Below, piece by piece: positions 11,901 through 25,000 of a stretch of 64,000 bases of DNA. The notes beneath the pieces are model-generated. The model was not told the origin of the DNA. It saw only the letters and a program-made list of their open reading frames with translations, and made no database searches. The position numbers and the translations under genes are program-made. Origin of the DNA: Monarcha castaneiventris obscurior (lineage: Eukaryota; Chordata; Aves; Passeriformes; Monarchidae); contig JAMPIT010000484.1 in the NCBI GenBank assembly GCA_026261815.1, positions 13,366,501 through 13,430,500 on the forward strand, in the 5' to 3' direction. Within the stretch, counting starts at the first letter, position 1, and each line of letters begins with the position of its first letter.

Positions 11901-14900
11901 TGCCATTTACATTTCTGGCTTATTTTTTCACATAAATTTTTCATAGGAAAGCAAATAGTTGAAATGAAAATAAATCTGTTTAAAGGAATAAATGTAGAAA
12001 ATCTTTATTTATATTGAAACCTCTTCAAATAAATATTCCGTTAACAAACTTGTGTAAAGAATGATAATGTTTCATACTCCACCAAGTGATGAAATACAAT
12101 GCCAGAAAACAAGTGGAGAAATTTGATGATTGATTATTAGACTCCTTAAGCAAATAAATGTGCACTGGCTAATGATAGTTCCTTGTGATGGGAGTTTCAG
12201 TGCATCAGTGCTCTGTGAGAAAATAAATGAATGGCAGGAGTCAACCAACTCTCCACCCCAATGCTTTGCATTTTAGAGGTCTACTCTGCACCACCAAGTT
12301 ACTGTGAGAAATGTGGTGGTTTGAGCTCCCACACAGTTGTATAGCAGTGATTAAACTGCACTGATCGAGCTGTAAGTGCAGTGTGGAACAAGGGATGCAC
12401 AATGCCCCCCAAGGCTGTGCCATGGTCACACCTCATGTACTCAGTAGGAGGGATTGTGAGGAAGCTGTGTCATGACCACATGTGAGCGAGTTATGCCCCA
12501 GTGATTACACAGTGACTAAAAAGGCCCCTGCTTGATTACTAAACAAACAAAACCAAACAAGTCCCACAGGATCAACATTGTGGCAGCTGAGAAGGAGTTG
12601 TACAGCCCTTTTCCCAGGGTTGGCTTCAGTCATTTCAGAACATGTATTCCCACTTCCACACCCATGTTACATTCCAGGTAGGTACTAGAAATAATTGCAA
12701 AAAGGATAATGCAGCCATTAAATATTTCATTATAGCCAATGGCTGTTCTAGTACATATAAAACCCCATCTGGTGTGGGCTGGGCACATCTGCTGACCTTG
12801 GCCTTGCTGGCTCCAAATCAAATCTAATTGACAGGAATATCTTCCAAGATTATGGAAACCCAGCTTGCAGTCCATCCTGACTCAAATCATGAAGGGAACT
12901 CATTGTCTGCCAGGACTCTTCATCCTTCATCTGAAAATGTTTGGGACCTGGAGCAGTGGCTGATGGCATTTGGTTAGAGGCACACAGCCCACACTCTGAT
13001 GACCTCTCCTCACATATTCTTGGGTTTCCTTAGGCACTGCTGGGTTCATACTCAGGTGGAACTAATGGGCCATGTTGGGTGTACATCAGGTGGCCGCCCT
13101 GCTTCTTGGTGTTTTACAGTAGGTGACTTGTTCAACTTGGTTGACTATTACTCATTTGAACAAACAATTACAAACCAATGAATGATGAAATTCACTTCTC
13201 AAAAATCTCAGTGGACATCTGTGAAGATTTTGGTAACCCTTCTTTCAAAGTGTTATTCCTGGATGCTGCCATTTTCCAATGTTGGACTTGAAAGTTTTGC
13301 ATTAAGTATTTTATTTAGCATCAGGTTAGATGCGTTATATAAAAAATATGAAGTATTCAAAGTGAAAACAGAACACTTCAGTTTTGACAAAGTGAAATAA
13401 TTCTGTGAACATGGGTTAGATTGTTTTTCTCTGACAATTTTCTTCATTGAACATTTGGAAATGTTGGAGTTTTGTTCCAGTTTGGAACAAAGCCATATTT
13501 CAAGGCCTTGCATGAGATAGATCTCCTATGTTTGACAGGGCTCTAATTTGCATATTTTTCTACTATGAATGGGAAAAAACCCAAAGGGCAAACAATTGTT
13601 CCCCTGCTCCTCTCACTGAGCCTTGTCAAAATTGCACTCCACTCAAGTGATAACTGTAGTAAACTTGTGATTTATAACGATCATATATATTTTTGTATTC
13701 AATAAATGAAATCTTCATGCTCCCTGCACCCTCCTCATGTCACTGGTATGTAAAATTGCAAGCTTACTCATCTTCAGTCCCAGCAGAATAACTGAAGGCG
13801 GTTATTTTTTCCTTCTTTCATCTCCTTTGTCCAGGAAGAGAGTACATAGAAAAATAAAGAAAATGCAGAAATAGTGAATCAATAGATATAGAAGGTATCA
13901 CTGAGGCTACATAAAAGTGAAAAAGGTAAAGTCTTTTGATTACTTTGGACAGGGACAGAGGAGTGCAGCAGAAATAGTAGAATGGTGATTTGAGTTGTCT
14001 CTCTGAAAATGGGCAACATCTTTCTCTTCCTCAGACCTGGTGGAATTCATGCCAGTGTCACAAAGCTTGACTGAACAGTGAGAAAACAGTTATGCCTGGA
14101 AATGAATGGAAAAGTCAGTCACCCCCAGTTGTACATTGAAAACCTGACAGCAGACAAAGAGCAGGCTCTGGGCGGCACAAAGTAAGAGGTATGGACTTCA
14201 GACTTCCTGGAATTTCAATAATGTTACAGAATAATACATGTTTATCCTAGACATCATTCTTAATTGGCCTGCTTTGAAGCCTTTTGTCCCACTTGCTGCC
14301 CTGCACTGCCACGAAAGCCAGGAGCATCTCTCAGAAGTATGGGTGGCTTTTTGTGGAGTGTGAAGCTCATGGGGGCACTGGGAGAGTGTTGCTCCATGTA
14401 GTGGTTAATAGATAAATGGTAATGAACTAAAGAGCAGTAGACAAAGAATAACAGCTGGAGACACATAGGAATCTTTAATAGTGGTAGGGGCTCTGTATAT
14501 AAAAAATTTTGTGTCACCTCACCTGTAATGTTGACATTGCCATTTTCCTTGAGGCGGTTCAGGACCCTGAGAGGTGACTGCTTCTCTTTCGTGGTTGAGA
14601 TTTGCACATGAAGTGCTTCAAAAACTTCTGCTGCATTTGTGAGTCAATTCAGGAAATGGATATTGGATTCTGAGGAACAAAAACAGAGGAGAAATATAAT
14701 TAAAATATGCATTTCTATTTAAAACTCTAATCACTTCTAATATTTATGTATTTTAAAAATTAAGTCTTGTGGAAAGGAAAATGTGTGGCCTTCTCCATCA
14801 TGACAAACATACTGAAATCCACCCTTTACCCTTGTATCTCTTAGTGGCCATGGAAATCATAAAATGCTGCCTCTTTATTTCAGTAGCAAAAAGGCATTTT

Positions 14901-17900
14901 GCACTGGGCATGAAGTATGAACATTATTTATTTCTGGATTTGTATGTACCCAGCAACCAGCTACATGTTTGCAACAGCTCATTTGCCTCAACATGTCGGC
15001 AATGTGAAACTCGTGAATTATGCATATCACTGGTGCCAGCAGTCTTAAAAAGTGATTAAAATTCTGAAGTTTATGTCTCTAGAAATGTATCTGTCCCCAG
15101 AAGACCTCCAGAAGAGGCTTAAATCTAAAGAAGATTTCAGGAGATCAGATCTACTGGATTAAATGATTCTGCACCAAATTCAGTGACTGCATAAACAACA
15201 CAAATCTTTTCTGAAGGCAGTGGTTATTACACAGGCTTATTCCACAGTTCAGTTTACTTCTCAATGCTTAAGATGCTTGAAAAGGAATTCACATTTGCAC
15301 AAGCTGTTGTCCTTTTAATTTCAATGCCGTAGTTTAATGGACACATTAAAAACATCCTAATACCTATTTGGACTAACCTACTCTCTTGCATAATAACCAA
15401 AATACATTAAAAAATAGAAATCAAGGAATTTTTTATCTTTTTAGGACAGGGTTAAATGAATATCATACATGTCAGACACAATCGTCCCAACAATTTTGCT
15501 AGGACTCCCTTGTTGTCCCTGCATTCTAGATTATAAATATAAAAACAGATTAAATTTTTTGGTACCTACCAACTCAGCCTGGGGCAAAGGGAGATGATGC
15601 CATTCCATAGGTCCCAGTCCATCTCATCCATACAGAAGTTACAGTGTGTTCTCCATGAGTGCTAACTTTTCCTAAAGTAGAAATCATCAGATTTTTTGGA
15701 GGATCAATCCTGATTAACACATTATGTTTTAAGCACTTGTGAAACTTATGAAATTAAATAATTTGTTAGAAATGTTACAAAATAAATTGTCGAATTCTGC
15801 ATCTGCTATGTATAGCATGGGAGAGGATGGAAAATTCGATATCATCCCCCTAGAGATCATACCAAACGAGATTATCTTATCTTTTTATTATCTTATTTTC
15901 TTGGTTAAAGTTGGGCCATCTTTACCAAAAGAGAGGGCAGCAGAGAATGGAAGGTGACTAATTCATGATCCAACCGCTTTTCAGGCAGATTTACCTCTTT
16001 CTCATTCCATCACAATGGATTTGTGAATGATTTACTCTGCTTTTTTTGTTCAAGTAGGAACAGTAAGACCAAGTCTGTGTACAAGTTTTGTAGCAAATAA
16101 AACATAACTCCGTGCAACCAAGTCCTTGATGCTTTGAATCCAAGAATAGTGGAGCAGAAGGTGGCACAAGGGTCCAGGAGGGCTGTGCTGATGGTCGGAG
16201 CTTTGGCATTTCTGACACGCAGAAACATCACCAGCACTTCAGGCACTTGCAGTCATCTCACACTGAGTTCATGGCCAGGGGAGCTCAGAGCTGCACCAAC
16301 TGCCCTGTGCTCTCAATGGCTCAGTAAGATCCCTAGCTCTGGATTTCTGCTGGCTCTAAAGCAACACAATTCTTGTCCTTATTACTGGCAAAAACATTTC
16401 TTGGAAAAAAATTTATTCGGTGTTCAGAAGAGGTCTGTCCTGCCTGAAAACTTACTTTTTGGGCAGAGTCCACAGAGGTGGTAAAAGATTCTTGAAAACT
16501 CCTCTCTGAGTTCTCAGCTGGAGATGCACTGGGTTCTTTCTGGCTGATTTGAAAACAGCAAAGAGAGGACCAACCTGAAATTACACCACAGGAATAAAAT
16601 TCTCCAGGGGCAACTCTGCTGACAGATCTGTTTCGAAATACTGCAAATTCTGGCTGTGTCCCATCACTCTCCAAAAGCTCAAAAGAGCAGATGTCCTGAA
16701 GTGGCTAAAGCAGCACGATGACTCCCCTACTCCACAGGATCACCAGATGTCCTCTGCAGGCAGCCTAAAGATTGCTTCTCAGTGCCGGGTCAGAGGAAAG
16801 AGCTGGGGATCTGGCACAGCATTAGAAATTATTTCCCTCATAAGTGTATCCTGTGGTTTTTTCTTTTCTCTAAAACCAGAGTTGTTTGAAAATAAAGCCT
16901 TTAAAATATCCAAGCAGAGATGAGTGTGTGGCCTTCCTTTATTTCAACAATCCCCATGGCTGGTTGTTCTACAACGCCAACAAAGTTGGTCCCTAAACTG
17001 GAAGGATCCAGTTTTCTCTTGGCTGTCTGACCAAAATGCCATTAATTCCAGTTAAAAGTGCAAAGACCTTGGAGAAAGGAAGACAATACTTCTAAGCAAC
17101 ACAGTACTGAAGAAAGAGTGTGGGGAGCAAGTCTCAAAGGAATTCCAAACAAAGTGTAAAGGAGTAGAGACACAGAGAACAGAAGATGCTACCCTTGTGG
17201 GCAGTGCGAGAGGGTGAAGAAATTTATCATTCCTGACAGATGTTACTCCAGAAACTCCAAGAACCCTCGTTGTACCTGGGCAGTTGGGTCTGGACCTTTC
17301 TGTCAGGAATGTCACTGCTGCCCAGCCCTGCCCCTGTCCAGCCTGGGCTGGTCCAAGCCTGCACACACCTTGTGGGGATCAGCTCAGCCATTCTCTTCCC
17401 AAACACTGTCTTGTCACATCCAAGTTCACCAGGAGTCAAACACTGTGTTTAAAATGTTGGAAAAAAAGCAACCCATGCAAATAATGAAATCCATGAAACA
17501 GTGACTGATAAAAAAAAGTTCAAAATTAGTTCTGATGGCTTGCAATGAAGTTCCCAAAGTCCTGACTGCTGACAGAAAATATTATCCACCCATCCTCTCC
17601 CACCTTTGTTTGGAATGGATTTGACAATGAGGGGTGATATCCTTTTGTCAAAACAAGCCACCTGTTAAGTATTTTACAGGCACTCTAGGGATTCTGGCAA
17701 AGGGCTCACTTTTTGTACAGATTATCTGGAGCAGAAATTTCCATTTTATCAGATGATGCTATAAAGTGAGTTGAGAAAAGAATTTACTCTTGATTTTTCT
17801 TTTGGTTTCCTGATTCAAGAAAATAGTGAATCTGCACATGGGATAAAGGTGATGTAAACAGAGAGAAATGTTTTAAAATTTAGCTCAGTGCTAGAAAATA

Positions 17901-19264
17901 GTTCTAAATATAAATATAGTTAATTATGTCTATATACAAGCCTGTATTTATTTAATGTATAAAAATCTACTTTTACACACATTGCTACCTGCAAGATTCA
18001 TGTACATGTCTCACAATAAAGTTCAAGAACACAGGGAACAGAATCCCATGCTGAAGTAGGAAAAAGCTGAAGGGTGAAAGTGCAGAGGGTTCCCCAGGTA
18101 GCCCATCAGACCTGCATTCTGGGCACACAAACCCCACTCACAGAGGCTTAGAACTTTGGAAAGGAAATCTAGTTATGGCAGAAAGAAGTACAGCCAGTAT
18201 GATCCAGGTCACCTCCCTCAATGCTTTCTGGACCCCCAGGTGCACATTGTGCTTTGGCAGTGCCATGGGGCATGGCTTTCCAGCCAGTATTCTTCCACAA
18301 CTTCCATCTCCTCAGAAACATTGAAAAGTGGTCATTACTTGGAGCACAACAATCCTCAAATGTTTTTTTATTTTTAAGAAATGATTTTCACGAAAGCAGG
18401 AAGTCCCAATTTTCTTGACCCAAAGTACCCAATGACACCAAAGGGGCACCACCTGCACCTCACAAGAGGTGCAGAATATGTGTGGCTGGCCCTGTCAAAA
18501 GGGGAGCATGAGTAGACCTGAAATCTTTATAGTGGATCAGAGTAACCAATTTTTCACTAAGTTAGATTTAAACTGTAATTAAAGACTCATTTTGCATTTA
18601 TTTGGAACAGAAGGTGCTTCTAAATATAGTTCTGTTACACCAGATCATCACAGGAACAGGATGACTGGCAATAATATTATTTAAAAGACAGCAAACATGT
18701 TCTTTGTGTAATAACAGGGCAACATGTATAAATAACCTTAGTTCTGCATAAGGTATTGAGGAGGTCAAAGCAATCCTTTTTCCTCTCTGTGACTGGGGTG
18801 TGGGTAGGCATCTGAATGAAAGAAAAACTTCCAGCAGAGACGCTCTTTTTTTCTTTACTTTACTTGATCCACCCAAGAAGGAATATGGAAGAAAAAAATC
18901 TTAACATAGTTGTCACTTTGAAATGTTCCAGTATTTTAATTAAGGTCCGGAGTCTGGCAAAATTTGTCAAAGTTTCCCTTTGAAAATAAGGTGGGTTTAA
19001 TCTTCAAGAACGTTTCCCTGGGTTGTTAACACAGCTCTTACCCAAAACTGTGCTTAGCAGTGAGGTAGGTAGGACGAGGTGTGCTCCACATCCTTCTGAA
19101 GTGGGTGGAAAGACTCTCGTGGTCCTCAGAGGGCTTTGGCTCAAATTAAACTAATTTGTAATTGTCCTTTTTCTTCCACTAGCTGCTCCATAACTTTTTG
19201 TGTTTGTTTGTTTTTGTAATCAGACAGAACTATTATATTCCTTCCTATGATATTCATGCTTATT
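8901..19264. other. No gene recognised; long AT-rich non-coding stretch
   Basis: No coding or RNA gene was supported. A run of 16 T lies at 11181-11196. GC-richer patches at about 16130-16330 and 17210-17430 give open frames on both strands, which points to chance rather than coding. No LINE or LTR motif was recognised. Confidence 0.6.
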
Positions 19265-19323
19265 CCATCTTTTGGTATTTTTTTACCATCTTTTGGTATT
19301 TTTTTACCATCTTTTGGTATTTT
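19265..19323. repeat. 21-bp tandem repeat, about 2.8 copies
   Basis: The unit is CCATCTTTTGGTA followed by a run of T and an A. Copies begin at 19265, 19286 and 19307, exactly 21 bp apart, and the last is cut at 17 bp. The visible copies are identical, so the array is young or homogenised. Because 21 is a multiple of three, the minus strand reads as repeated KIPKDGK heptads, but there is no evidence of translation. Confidence 0.9.
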
Positions 19324-21488
19324 CATTAGAAGAACGAGAAAAAGATCAGAGGCAATCAAAAGCTGAAATTAAGCTGCAGACAGAAAGCAGTAGCTGATGC
19401 AAAAGACAAGAACCTACTATGAGACAAAGCAGAGTAAAGAGAGCAAAGATGATGTAATAAAGAAAAATAGGTCAAAATTCAGGATGTCATTTCCTTGGTT
19501 AGAGCATTATTGAAGTCAACAGTCTTGCAGTAGATTTAAGTCAGCACAACCAGGGGCAGGATCTGACTAAGAGTGATCCTGGCACACTAGATGGTTAGTC
19601 TAGCCCTAAACTTTGTCTTCTGAGAGGTTTTAAGGACTGATCCCTCTTGGTTTTGCCCATCCTTATTCAGTAGTAAGAGCTGAACCAAGAGATCTGGAAC
19701 TGGCGAAATCTGCAGGATCTAGTGGGAACATTTTTGTGGGAATGGCTACTATTCCTGGAGCTTTCCTTTCTTAACAAATGTTCTCTTTTAAGAATAGTGC
19801 TTGGAAAAGCCTGATGTCCTATGAGACAAGCTGATCTTGTGTTTTTCCTTGATGCAGCTTTAAAGGTGAGCTCTACATTCCACAATGTGAGGACAGGAGT
19901 CCAGTCCAGGTGGGGAACATGATCTGGCAGCTCAAAGCTGCAGGGGAAGGCTTTCGTTCTTGGCTGCACTTGCACCACTATAGCCAGTGCTCTGTAGGGG
20001 GAAAAAACTCCACAGGCTTGGCATATTCAGGAGGGGAGAAAGCCCCAGTGGCTGAAGATTCCACAGATAAACCTACTTGTCTACAAAGGAAAAGCCTTTG
20101 GCATCCTAGATAATATTTAAGATTAATTAACATTTTGTTTAATGAAGCTGCAGCCAGACATCTTTAATCCAAACACCTTTGTAGAGCACATTTATATGCA
20201 GAGCTGTGGGCAATTACCAAAAGTACTGCTCCATAATAAGAAAACAAAACTCATTTATGAAATAATATACATGTATTAATACATGAAAACAAAGAATAAT
20301 ATACACTTAGATAGAACATAAAAATAACTGTACAAGCCAGACACTTCTGACAAGATCTCCTGGAACCTTAAAAAGCACAATAAACATCTGTTTTATTTCT
20401 GAATGCCAAACCTTAAAAAAAAAAACACTCTCTTGTTAAAAGTCCAGCTCCTTATTTTAATTAAATTACCAGGTGTTTATGAAATATCATTCTCTTGTGA
20501 AACTGCAGTAAACAGGAGAGATCCAAACCCCAGTAAATTGAGAATGCAGGCTTCAGCTGCTAGGATGTCATTGGGAAGCTTCAAGCTGCTCTGTTGGTGT
20601 GCATTGCTGCAGTGACAGATGTATACTGACCATTGGAAGGAAAAGTGAATGAGTTTAGAATAAGAAGTAGAATTGCTAAACAACTCATGTTTAAACACAG
20701 GGAGAAAAAAGGACAATGGAAAAGGAAAAAAAAAATGAGCAGTTTCAGTGGAGGGTATCTTATTTTGTTTTATTATTCTTATTATGTCTTTACTGGAACA
20801 CACTAGAATAAATGCTCTGGGCTGTAAAATAACACCATTCAGCACAGAATGGATTAAATTCAGTCAGAACATCTTTTCTGATGCTTTGATTACATATGAG
20901 CAATGTTTGTGATTATGTCTCCCTTTTTTGGCAGAAAGCACCAAAACATACCACGACATTGCTGCATAACGTGGAAAAGGTTCTCTTGCTTGTATAGATG
21001 TACATATATATATATCAAATTAAACAGTGGTACCATAAATTAGCAATTAAAGAAATGTAGAAATATGACTAAGGAATCTAGGGAAATACATATTGCTAAG
21101 AAAAATAGGAAGTTTTTTTCAGGAGTATATTGTCTCCCTTGCAAATCTTTAAGATGGTATGAATAGATTACAAGAATCGTTTAAAACAGCAGTGTTATTA
21201 AAATAACACTATGGATAAGAGAGAAATAATATATATTGTAATAGACACATGCAGATACACACACACACTACTGTTCAGCATTTGAAGACAAATAGGATGA
21301 TACAAGAAATGGCCCAAAGATAACAAGCTCCCTTGCATCACATTGTCTGAGAAGTTACTGTTAAAATCCTTCTATTTGAGATGAATATTTTTATATCAAA
21401 GAGTCCATGCACTATAAATCCAAAGGTTGTTAGGGAACAGTAGAAATATGCAATGCTGCCAGAAGCCAAAGTGAGGAAGCAGAAGGAT
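19324..21488. other. No gene recognised; AT-rich DNA with a short (TA)n
   Basis: There is nothing coding or RNA-like. A short (TA)n tract lies at about 21004-21015. The 20150-21250 part is particularly AT-rich. Confidence 0.6.
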
Positions 21489-21725
21489 CACAGAAATTAC
21501 AGGGCAGTTATTCTGGCATCAGTCCTAAGCAAAATAATGGAAAAGCTGATAAGAGCTTCAATTAGTATAAAATTAAAGGATGACAGTATAAATGGTGCCA
21601 GTCAAGATGGCTATATGGAAAAATGAGTCTTGCCAAATGTTTTGATGAATGCAGCTACACAGGTGTAAGGCTTGCATAAGACATTTGGCTTAGTCCCTCA
21701 GTGTAGCCTGATTAAAAGACTGGCA
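21489..21725 (+). pseudogene. CR1/L3-type LINE reverse transcriptase relic, 5' part
   Basis: The translation carries eroded landmarks of the CR1-clade reverse transcriptase in the right order. NYR (21495-21503) corresponds to the NYRPVSLTS start of the RT domain. KIMEKLI (21531-21551) corresponds to GKIMEKLI. A GYME segment shifts frame by one base into NESCQM, matching the family's GFMENRSCQT. A tttgatgaa remnant of FFDE follows. KTFGLVPQCSLIKRL (from 21678) matches KAFDLVPHDILIKKL. The stretch with the first catalytic aspartate is deleted, and the D of AFD is G. Frameshifts and a stop show that it has long been dead. Placement in the ancient CR1/L3 group shared by reptiles, birds and mammals is from memory. 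Confidence 0.7.
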
Positions 21726-22035
21726 CTGAGAAAAGCAGGTTATGGGCAGAGTGGCAAACGAGGGCAATTCCAGCACCAAGTAGCACGTTCAGCTTCCTGC
21801 CTGACACTGCTCCTGTGTGCAGCCAGGCTAGCCAGTGTCAGGCAGAGACACAGGAAAGGAGACCAGGAGCAGTCTCTCATCAGAGGCCACGGCAAGGAAA
21901 CAGCAACAGGAAATCCTGAACGCAGTGGCAAAGCCCCCCCAGCTTCAATAAACAGAGTTTTCCATATAATGCTTGTAAACGACCCAAAACCTAGGAAAAT
22001 TCTGCAGAGTTTTAAGTAGTACATGTATTATGAGG
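21726..22035. other. GC-richer segment splitting the CR1 relic
   Basis: In CR1-family RTs only about ten residues separate the LIKKL motif from the next recognisable motif (IKNWLTDRSQ). Here about 300 bp intervene. The segment is GC-richer than its flanks, especially 21770-21950. It matches no repeat I recognise. It could be an insertion of another old element, or unrelated DNA joined by rearrangement. No target-site duplication could be identified. Confidence 0.4.
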
Positions 22036-22080
22036 CACGTACTTAAAACCTGGATGGAGATCAGAGTGTCCAAAAATTTG
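22036..22080 (+). pseudogene. CR1/L3-type LINE relic, short 3' continuation
   Basis: In the frame beginning CTTAAAACC, this reads LKTWMEIRVSKNL. That parallels the WIKNWLTDRSQKVV-like segment following LIKKL in CR1-family reverse transcriptases. It therefore looks like the continuation of the relic at 21489-21725. The match is short and decayed. The later PQGSVLGP and FADD boxes were not recognised further on. Confidence 0.4.
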
Positions 22081-25000
22081 AGGTTCAGTCCAGACTAATG
22101 GACAAGTCCAATTCCACTGCAGAGAGAGCATTTAGGGGATTTGTGGCAAAATATATAGACTGATCCCTGAAAGTTGCAACAGGAGAACTGAATCATAGTG
22201 CATTCCAGGCCCTACTAAGCAACTAAGTCTAGTCCCAACAGATTTTGTGTACGTTCATCACAACACAGATGCTTTCATGTCTCAAGTCTCTTGGGAACAC
22301 CATGTGTTTTGTCTGTTTTTTTTCTTAATGATTTGCAAACTTTTAAAACTTGGCTGTGCTGCTTCTTTGCTTGTGGGTTCAAGAAAAGACAAGAATCCAT
22401 AAACCTTTGATCCACATGCTACAAATGTACTAGGAAAAAATGAGAAGAAAAGAAAAGAAAACACAGTGCTGTCAACAGGAAGGTATAAGGGTTGGTTTGC
22501 ATGAATGGGGATAATTAGCTGAAATGTGATATGGGAATTGCTTTGGTTTTTTCTTTCTGGAAAATATATATATATTTGTGAGAACAATTTTTAGGCAAAG
22601 TGTGATAAAGAACATTTTATATCAGATTAAATCCCAGAGTTCCTTTTTCTGGTCTCACCACAAAAAAAGAAAGGATGTTGAGTTTCACAGTGAGCTACAG
22701 AAAAGAAAATTGTCACTAATGTTTTTATTAGCTATAGATTTAATAATCTAAATGACTAATAGATCTCTTAACAACTACCTTTTTAAGTATCACATTTCAG
22801 AAAGTATGGGTTAAGAGTTTTATACATCTCACTTTAAGGAGCTCAGCCTGCTAACAAGAGAAAAAGAAAAGTTGCTTTCAGGGCCTCCTCTACCTTGCTA
22901 GAGAAGTGTATCCAGCAGCATGTGCTGCTGTGGGACAGACAGCTGCTTACCTGGCTGGTCCAGCTCGAAGGCAGTAAATGACTGTCGGGGGATGGCAATT
23001 TTCCTTCTCCTCATCAGATGGCTGTGAATTTAATCCTAACTAGCAGCTGGGCTCCTGGTCCAAGCCAGTTGTCTTGGCTCCCTCTATAGTCCAGGAAAGA
23101 AATAGGTTCTTCTGAATAGCAACAGATGCCCTGAATGCCAGCACTCTGTCTTTGCTGGAGTGACATGTCTTGATCCCCAATGGCTCTAGAGGGAACCTTG
23201 ATGAGCAGCTTAGCCTGGAACTCAAACCTCCAACAGCCAACACCAGGTGAGGTGAATTATATTGAGTGGTACCACTGATACATATATTCAAAGCCAAAAT
23301 ACAACTGTGCCCATTAACTTAGCCACATGGGTCAGGTTTCAAAAATCCAGATAAGCACTGGAGATTTGACTCAGGCTTTATAAATATCCATTTCATATTT
23401 GAGTCAAATGTAGCTATAAACTGAAATGTGAGAACCTTATATATATTCGAGAGGAGTGTTATGAAAATCGCTAGCTGAGAGGGCAAAATGAAGGGGGGGC
23501 TTTGTAGCTTTCCCTTGGCTCAAGGGAGGCATGGAGCAAGCTTGCATTTTGCCTCCAACCCTCTCCAAGAAAATGGGAGGATGGTTGTTCGCAGTTTTTC
23601 AGCTTTGGTGCAGGGTCTGTGCAAGCTGTGATTCAAAAGTAATTGTGGTAATAGCTGTAACTACAAAGTTAATGCACACAACGTTAATTTTGTTCACAGA
23701 GAGCTGTGCCAGTAATGGCACCATCCATCATTTTCTGTTAAAACAGGAACAGGTGTTAATCTCCACTCAGCAATGGGTGCAATGTGAGTGAGCAATAAGC
23801 AAAGTGCCAAAGAAGAAAAACCACTGTCAAAGCTCTCTGTCACTGAAAAAGGAGTTTCTAGCAATATCTCTGTAATTGGACTCAACTAAAGAGTGAAAAA
23901 TGATTTGACTTTTCAGTGACAGGGATTGTTAATGAACCCAATTTTTCTCTTCCACTTTGATTAGCTTTCTGTAGGAAGATCCATTTTAGCTCTGTGCAAT
24001 GTAGCTTAGGGTAATAGACACCCAGCTGCTGTAATCTTGTCTGTACTCCCACTGGCAGAAAAGTAATTTTTTTTTCTTAGATAGGCTGCTAAACTATTAC
24101 CAGGTTTTCAAACATAATGGAAAACAGTGCAGAATAGAATTTACATAGGACTTCCACCAGAATTTTGGTATTTTTCTAGTTTTAACAGCAACCTCATAAG
24201 AATTTTAAATGCTTTGCACATCCTGTCCCCCCAGGGACAAAATCTATCCTCCCAGGGTTCTGGATGTTCCTAGATACCCTTGGCACTACAGGGTTGTGTC
24301 TCCTCAGTTCCATGCAGTGCTACCTTCCAGAGCAAGGCACAGCCACAATCTCCAAGGGCTGGCTGTGCAAACTGGTTCCTTCAGCAGCACTCAATTTATC
24401 AACAGGGCTCATTCTAAGCAGGTAGCAAAGCATTTCCAACAAGCAATCAGAGCAGTGTGCTGCACTTTTAGTTACACTCTGTATTTGAGACCCCTCCAAA
24501 GACCATGCCAGGGGCATCTGCATGGTTTGGCTTAAGTAAAAGAGTACATTTGTGCTGCCCAGTGCTCACACCTCTTCCACCAAAGGCATGTCTGTACCTC
24601 TCTTGATTAAAAGCAGCCCATGATCCTGATGGCTCAGACCTATGGTGCAGACTGCAGCAGCATTTGGGAAAGAACAAGGTCATTTGGGAAATGTAAGAAA
24701 GAAAAAAGAAAGTGTTGAGATGGAAATGCATTTTTGGAACATAAGTGAGTTAAGAACTACGCCCAGTTCTCTGGACTTTTATTAATGCTCAACTAGTGCT
24801 ACCCAGGGACTGTCTTCAGCACTGGGGCTACATTATTTGTTTGATACGTTATTAGTAATGAACTTATTGATATGCAAAATACATGCCCTACATGATTCAA
24901 ATACTGAGACTTATGTGTGTTGAGAAATAGAGCCAGTTTTGAAATGGCAGCTAAAACCAGCCTGTGTGTGGAGTTATCCTGCTGCTGTGGAGTGGCTCCT

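Noticed and set aside
13546..13553. Second ATTTGCAT octamer as a regulatory site
   Set aside because: About two such octamers are expected by chance on both strands of 64 kb, and the surroundings show nothing else.
21672..22019. 115-codon frame, plus strand, as a gene
   Set aside because: Its first part is the decayed CR1 reverse transcriptase motif and the rest is the GC-rich insert. It is a relic, not a gene.
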